The notes under the pieces: model-generated
Told to the model about the DNA's origin: nothing
What the model saw: only the letters and a program-made list of their open reading frames with translations
Database searches by the model: none
Shown: piece after piece, positions 6,373 through 9,193 of the stretch
Position numbering within the stretch: position 1 is the first letter of the stretch
How the letters are laid out: the number at the start of each line of letters is the position of its first letter
Translations under genes and position numbers: made by a program
Source of the DNA: an uncultured Lachnospiraceae bacterium
GTDB taxonomy: Bacteria > Bacillota > Clostridia > Lachnospirales > Lachnospiraceae
Length of the DNA stretch: 9,193 nt
Direction of reading: 5' to 3'
Assembly (NCBI GenBank): GCA_905236615.1
Contig: CAJORC010000203.1
Span: forward strand, 1-9,193

Positions 6373-8478
6373 TCAAAACCTCGATGTAATAAACTTTATC
6401 AACTCAAACGCCACACATTCAAAGATATAAAATCTGCTGTAGCCGTTTACCCTGTATACTTCATAGCGGCGCTTTATCCTTGGTATGATCTCCGAAGCCT
6501 TTATCCTGCTCGAGACTCCTCCCATCTGGAAATTCGCCAGTGTTTCATGAATGACTGTGATCCTGTATCCTGCCCGACGTACCCTGAAATAGAATTCCAT
6601 ATCGTCACTCATGTTCTTCAGACGGAAAAGATATTTATCGTATACCGTTCTTTTCACGAACTGAGTCGGATGGTTCCAGTCACGGCTTGTGATATAATTC
6701 CTGAGCCGTGCTTTTTTTATAAAAGTATCTCCGCTTGGCATATGCATTTTAAGGTCTGCAAAGCAGAGATCAAAGGGCTCTATCTTATACTTTTCAACAA
6801 CATTTTCGACCGCATCAACCTCATACCAGTCATCACTGTTGATTATTCCGACAATCTCTCCGGTTGCCTTAAGCACGCCCTTATTCATGGCATCGTAGAT
6901 TCCCTTGTCTTTTTCGGAATAAACCCGGTAAATATAACCCTTTTCCTCCAGAGCCTTCCTGTAGGATTCAGCGATTTCTACCGTCCTGTCGCTGCTGGCC
7001 CCGTCAATGATAATGTATTCGATATTTCCGTAAGTCTGGTTCAGAACCGACTCTATCGTACGGCTTATGGTCTTTTCTGAATTATAGGAGACCGTAACTA
7101 TACTGATGAGCGGAGCTTCTGCAGTTTCCTCTTCCTCTTTGGCACCAAAGCCTTCCGTTGAATCATCGGCATTGAAAAATACAAGCACTGTCTGAAAAAG
7201 GAGACTCACGTCCATGCTTATGCTGAAATTCTCTATATACATGAGGTCAAGCACAAGCTTATCTCTCGATGAAGTATTGTAACGTCCCGTCACCTGCGCA
7301 AGTCCGGTAAGTCCTGCCTTCATCCTGAGCCTGTATCTGAACTCCGGAAGCTCTCTTTCGTACTCGCTTACATTTTCAAGCATCTCCGGTCTCGGGCCTA
7401 CCAGTGACATTTCCCCCCTGATAACGTTCAGGAACTGGGGAATCTCGTCTATCCTGTATTTTCTTAAAAAGCGGCCTGCCTTAGTGATTCTTGAGTCATC
7501 TGCCGAAACCGAAACGTTTTCGGAATTCAGCTTCATTGTCCGGAATTTATAAATGCTGAAAACCCGGCCGCGGATAGTTGCTCTTTTCTGTCTGAAAAAG
7601 ACAGGGCCTCCGTCATCCAGTTTGATAAGTATCGCGGATATGAGCATGACAGGGCTGGCAAGGATCAGAAAAAAGGCTGAAATGGAAATATCCATAAACC
7701 TTTTTGCTATCCTCTGTTCCATCGTCATTCCGGAGAATTCCTTTGCGAAGAAAGGAAGATCCCCAAACATCCTGTTTTCAGAGCTTCTGGTAACTATATC
7801 CGAGATCGAAGGATTTGCATAAACGCTTTTCAGATGCTTATAGCAGTATTCGGTAAGAGTCTGTTTTTCCGGCGAAGGCACATCATAGAAGAAAACCGCA
7901 TCTGCCTCCTTGATATGGCTTTTGATATTCCCGTCATCATAGCAGGCTATTCTTGTGATATCAAAAAGCTCACCCGAATTTTTTATAACTCTTAAAACAT
8001 TTGTCTTTTCCGAAGTATCCGAAAGGATCACCAGAGTCTTCTTCGGCGGCACTACCCAGCTGAAGAAGCGGTTTCCCTGATAAACAAAAAGCACTATAAG
8101 TATGAACTGTATAAGAAATGCCGCTGCCGGTGCCCATGGCGAAAGGAAAAGAATCTGCCTTCCGTTTTCGTCGTTTGTAGTCATGACTACAAAGATGGCA
8201 TAAGCAGCAAGGTCTGTTATGAAATGCGAGAGCATCATGGAAAGTCTTATCTGTGTACGGTTCCGCTTTCCCACATCATAGCCGCCGTATATCCTCGTCA
8301 GGACATACATGACTCCGACATATGTAAATGTCATCATTATGGATGTTCTGGATATAACCCGTGTCTGGCGGTTATCTATTCCCAAAAGTCCGAATAACGC
8401 GAGATAGCCGCCCAGATAAATACAGGCGGCAAATATTCCCATTATGCTGTTCTTGAATCTTCTGCAAAATTTTTTCAT
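6373..8478 (-). CDS. Bifunctional phosphoglycosyl transferase (PGT) - GT2 glycosyltransferase fusion
   Basis: This is one 701-residue frame with two enzymes. The N-terminal part is a long-form initiating sugar-phosphate transferase of the WbaP/WcaJ type: four predicted membrane segments (about 13-34, 45-62, 82-100, 113-133), then a degenerate Rossmann-like cytoplasmic region (about 147-250). The catalytic bacterial sugar transferase domain follows (about 256-435). It has the re-entrant helix with a Pro break (ASP at 274-276), YKFRTMK (310-316), the Asp-Glu pair D344/E345 in RIDEIPQ, GEMSLVGPRPE (355-365) and AGLTGLAQVTGRY (388-400). This domain moves a sugar-1-phosphate onto undecaprenyl phosphate. 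An acidic linker (about 436-456) leads to a complete GT2 domain (about 457-701) with ISIVTVSYNSEKT, IIIDGASSDRT (489-499), DKGIYDAMNKG (524-534), the metal-binding NSDD (547-550) and HPTQFVKRTVYDKY. It starts at ATG directly after the upstream stop, with a weak AAGAAAG purine stretch before it. The likely job is initiation plus an early sugar addition. Both halves look intact; the sugars are unknown. Confidence 0.93.
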   Translation of the reverse strand: MKKFCRRFKNSIMGIFAACIYLGGYLALFGLLGIDNRQTRVISRTSIMMTFTYVGVMYVLTRIYGGYDVGKRNRTQIRLSMMLSHFITDLAAYAIFVVMTTNDENGRQILFLSPWAPAAAFLIQFILIVLFVYQGNRFFSWVVPPKKTLVILSDTSEKTNVLRVIKNSGELFDITRIACYDDGNIKSHIKEADAVFFYDVPSPEKQTLTEYCYKHLKSVYANPSISDIVTRSSENRMFGDLPFFAKEFSGMTMEQRIAKRFMDISISAFFLILASPVMLISAILIKLDDGGPVFFRQKRATIRGRVFSIYKFRTMKLNSENVSVSADDSRITKAGRFLRKYRIDEIPQFLNVIRGEMSLVGPRPEMLENVSEYERELPEFRYRLRMKAGLTGLAQVTGRYNTSSRDKLVLDLMYIENFSISMDVSLLFQTVLVFFNADDSTEGFGAKEEEETAEAPLISIVTVSYNSEKTISRTIESVLNQTYGNIEYIIIDGASSDRTVEIAESYRKALEEKGYIYRVYSEKDKGIYDAMNKGVLKATGEIVGIINSDDWYEVDAVENVVEKYKIEPFDLCFADLKMHMPSGDTFIKKARLRNYITSRDWNHPTQFVKRTVYDKYLFRLKNMSDDMEFYFRVRRAGYRITVIHETLANFQMGGVSSRIKASEIIPRIKRRYEVYRVNGYSRFYIFECVAFELIKFITSRF

Positions 8479-9193
8479 TTAATACTTTCTTTTCAGGCCG
8501 TAAACTTTGGTCATATATTCTTCATAGCGCTTCGATGCGGAATAATCTTTTGCCCTTCCGAGGCAGAATTCCCGAACGCGCTGGGGATTTCGTTCCGTAA
8601 CTTCTTCGATAGCCTTGACCACTCCTTCAAGGTCGTTCTTCTCCACTACAGCACCGGTACGGCTGTTGACCGACTCCGTGCTTCCTCCTGCTTTATAAGT
8701 GATGACAGGCGTTCCGCATGCCATTGATTCTATATTCGTTGTAGGAAATGTGTCTTCGTAAGTTAAGTTTACATAAACATCGGCGGCAGTATACCATTTA
8801 ACGATATCTTCTATACTGTCGGTCTTTTCGAGGGGAATGATATTTTTCGGAAGTCCTCTCATCTGCTCTTTCTTTAAGCCAACCATTACGATCCGGTAAT
8901 TATCATCAAGCATATCCGCAAGCTTTATGAAGTCATTATATCCCTTTCGCTCTCTCCAGGGATTGGCTATTCCCAGTATGAGCTTTCTTGCACCTATACC
9001 GTATTCCGTCCGTATCTCGGAGCTCACCGGTCTGAAACGTGTCAGGTTTATCCCTGTCGGAACCACTATAACCGGATAATCCTGCAAAAAAGATCTTGAA
9101 AGTTCTCCTGCCAGCCATTTCGACGGTGTTACCAGGGTCATGTTGCTTACCCCCGTAAACATTTCCTTCTTCAATGCATAGTTGGACTTTGAC
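8479..9193 (-). CDS. GT4-like glycosyltransferase, C-terminal part (5' end outside window)
   Basis: This is the C-terminal 237 residues of a cytoplasmic GT-B fold glycosyltransferase, expected to transfer a sugar from a nucleotide-sugar to a lipid-linked acceptor. The frame stays open to the right edge, reading S-K-S-N-Y-A before a TTG at 9174. That TTG is therefore an internal Leu codon and the true start lies beyond 9193. The following stretch, FTGVSNMTLVTPSKWLA, is typical of the domain junction in this subfamily. The donor-binding domain follows, with GIANPWRERKGYNDF (about residues 68-82, numbering from the TTG) and the signature DTFPTTNIESMACGTPVI at about 141-158. In that signature the usual GT4 E-x7-E pair appears as D-x7-E (D141, E149). 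I recall this substitution as normal for the subfamily, so it does not mean inactivity. The stop codon directly abuts the ATG of the phosphoglycosyl transferase fusion with no spacing, so the two are probably translationally coupled. The sugar specificity cannot be read from the sequence. Confidence 0.88.
   Translation of the reverse strand, partial: SKSNYALKKEMFTGVSNMTLVTPSKWLAGELSRSFLQDYPVIVVPTGINLTRFRPVSSEIRTEYGIGARKLILGIANPWRERKGYNDFIKLADMLDDNYRIVMVGLKKEQMRGLPKNIIPLEKTDSIEDIVKWYTAADVYVNLTYEDTFPTTNIESMACGTPVITYKAGGSTESVNSRTGAVVEKNDLEGVVKAIEEVTERNPQRVREFCLGRAKDYSASKRYEEYMTKVYGLKRKY

Noticed and set aside
6365..6376. TTG at 6376 as the start of the first complete GT4 gene
   Set aside because: The ATG at 6364 begins exactly at the conserved first strand; the TTG would add four residues and has GAGG only 2 nt away. 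It remains possible because it would make a 4-nt overlap like the next two junctions.
6547..7080. A 177-codon open frame on the plus strand, opposite the GT2 half of the fusion gene
   Set aside because: It lies wholly antisense to a well-supported domain with intact motifs, has no recognisable family pattern and no neighbours on that strand. It is a shadow of the coding frame.
7111..7173. Possibility that the PGT-GT2 fusion is an assembly artefact joining two genes
   Set aside because: The frame is continuous through a plausible acidic linker, with no stop, ribosome binding site or ATG at the expected second start, so a true fusion is the simpler reading.
9172..9174. TTG at 9174 as the start of the right-most glycosyltransferase
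   Set aside because: The same frame stays open to the edge with residues (S-K-S-N-Y-A-L) that fit the family, and the fragment from the TTG would lack the whole N-terminal half of a GT-B enzyme.

Overview
The window reads as an internal piece of a cell-surface polysaccharide (exopolysaccharide or capsule) assembly operon. Seven complete or nearly complete surface-glycan genes plus the start of a sensor-type gene all lie on the minus strand, so transcription runs from the right edge to the left. A Gram-positive Firmicute of the Lachnospiraceae type (Butyrivibrio and relatives) is my best guess. This rests on moderate GC by eye, purine-rich Shine-Dalgarno sites, TTG starts, the Wzx-type pathway, and a FIST-domain protein whose N-terminus resembles those I associate with Lachnospiraceae signalling proteins. 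It is an inference from style, not a database match.

Layout in transcription order: (1) 9193-8479, the C-terminal part of a GT4-like glycosyltransferase, cut by the window edge. (2) 8478-6373, a 701-residue fusion of a long, membrane-anchored phosphoglycosyl transferase (initiating sugar-1-phosphate transferase) with a complete C-terminal GT2 glycosyltransferase. (3) 6364-5198 and (4) 5201-4083, two further GT4 glycosyltransferases. (5) 4086-2629, a Wzx-like lipid-linked oligosaccharide flippase. (6) 2611-1904, an unrecognised single-pass protein with an aromatic-rich outer domain. (7) 1923-427, a polytopic membrane protein with GT-C-like signatures. (8) 409 to beyond position 1, the N-terminus of a FIST-domain sensory protein. 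Spacings are -20 to +17 nt and there is no intergenic space for a promoter or terminator, so this looks like one polycistronic message that starts and ends outside the window.

Proposed joint function: the fusion protein loads the first sugar-phosphate onto undecaprenyl phosphate and probably adds a sugar with its GT2 domain. The three GT4 enzymes extend the repeat unit on the cytoplasmic face. The flippase turns it outward. The polytopic protein and its small partner act outside, as a GT-C glycosyltransferase or as the otherwise missing polymerase. The FIST protein may connect the operon to sensing of small ligands, but its output domain lies outside the window.

The points most worth a second look are the PGT-GT2 fusion, the coupled unknown pair (membrane protein plus separate outer domain), the odd start of the small partner (TTG start with an out-of-frame ATG beside the ribosome binding site and an A7 tract), and the FIST gene joined to the end of a glycan operon. 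No RNA genes, mobile elements, CRISPR arrays or obvious long repeats were seen. No stretch longer than 17 nt is without a gene.
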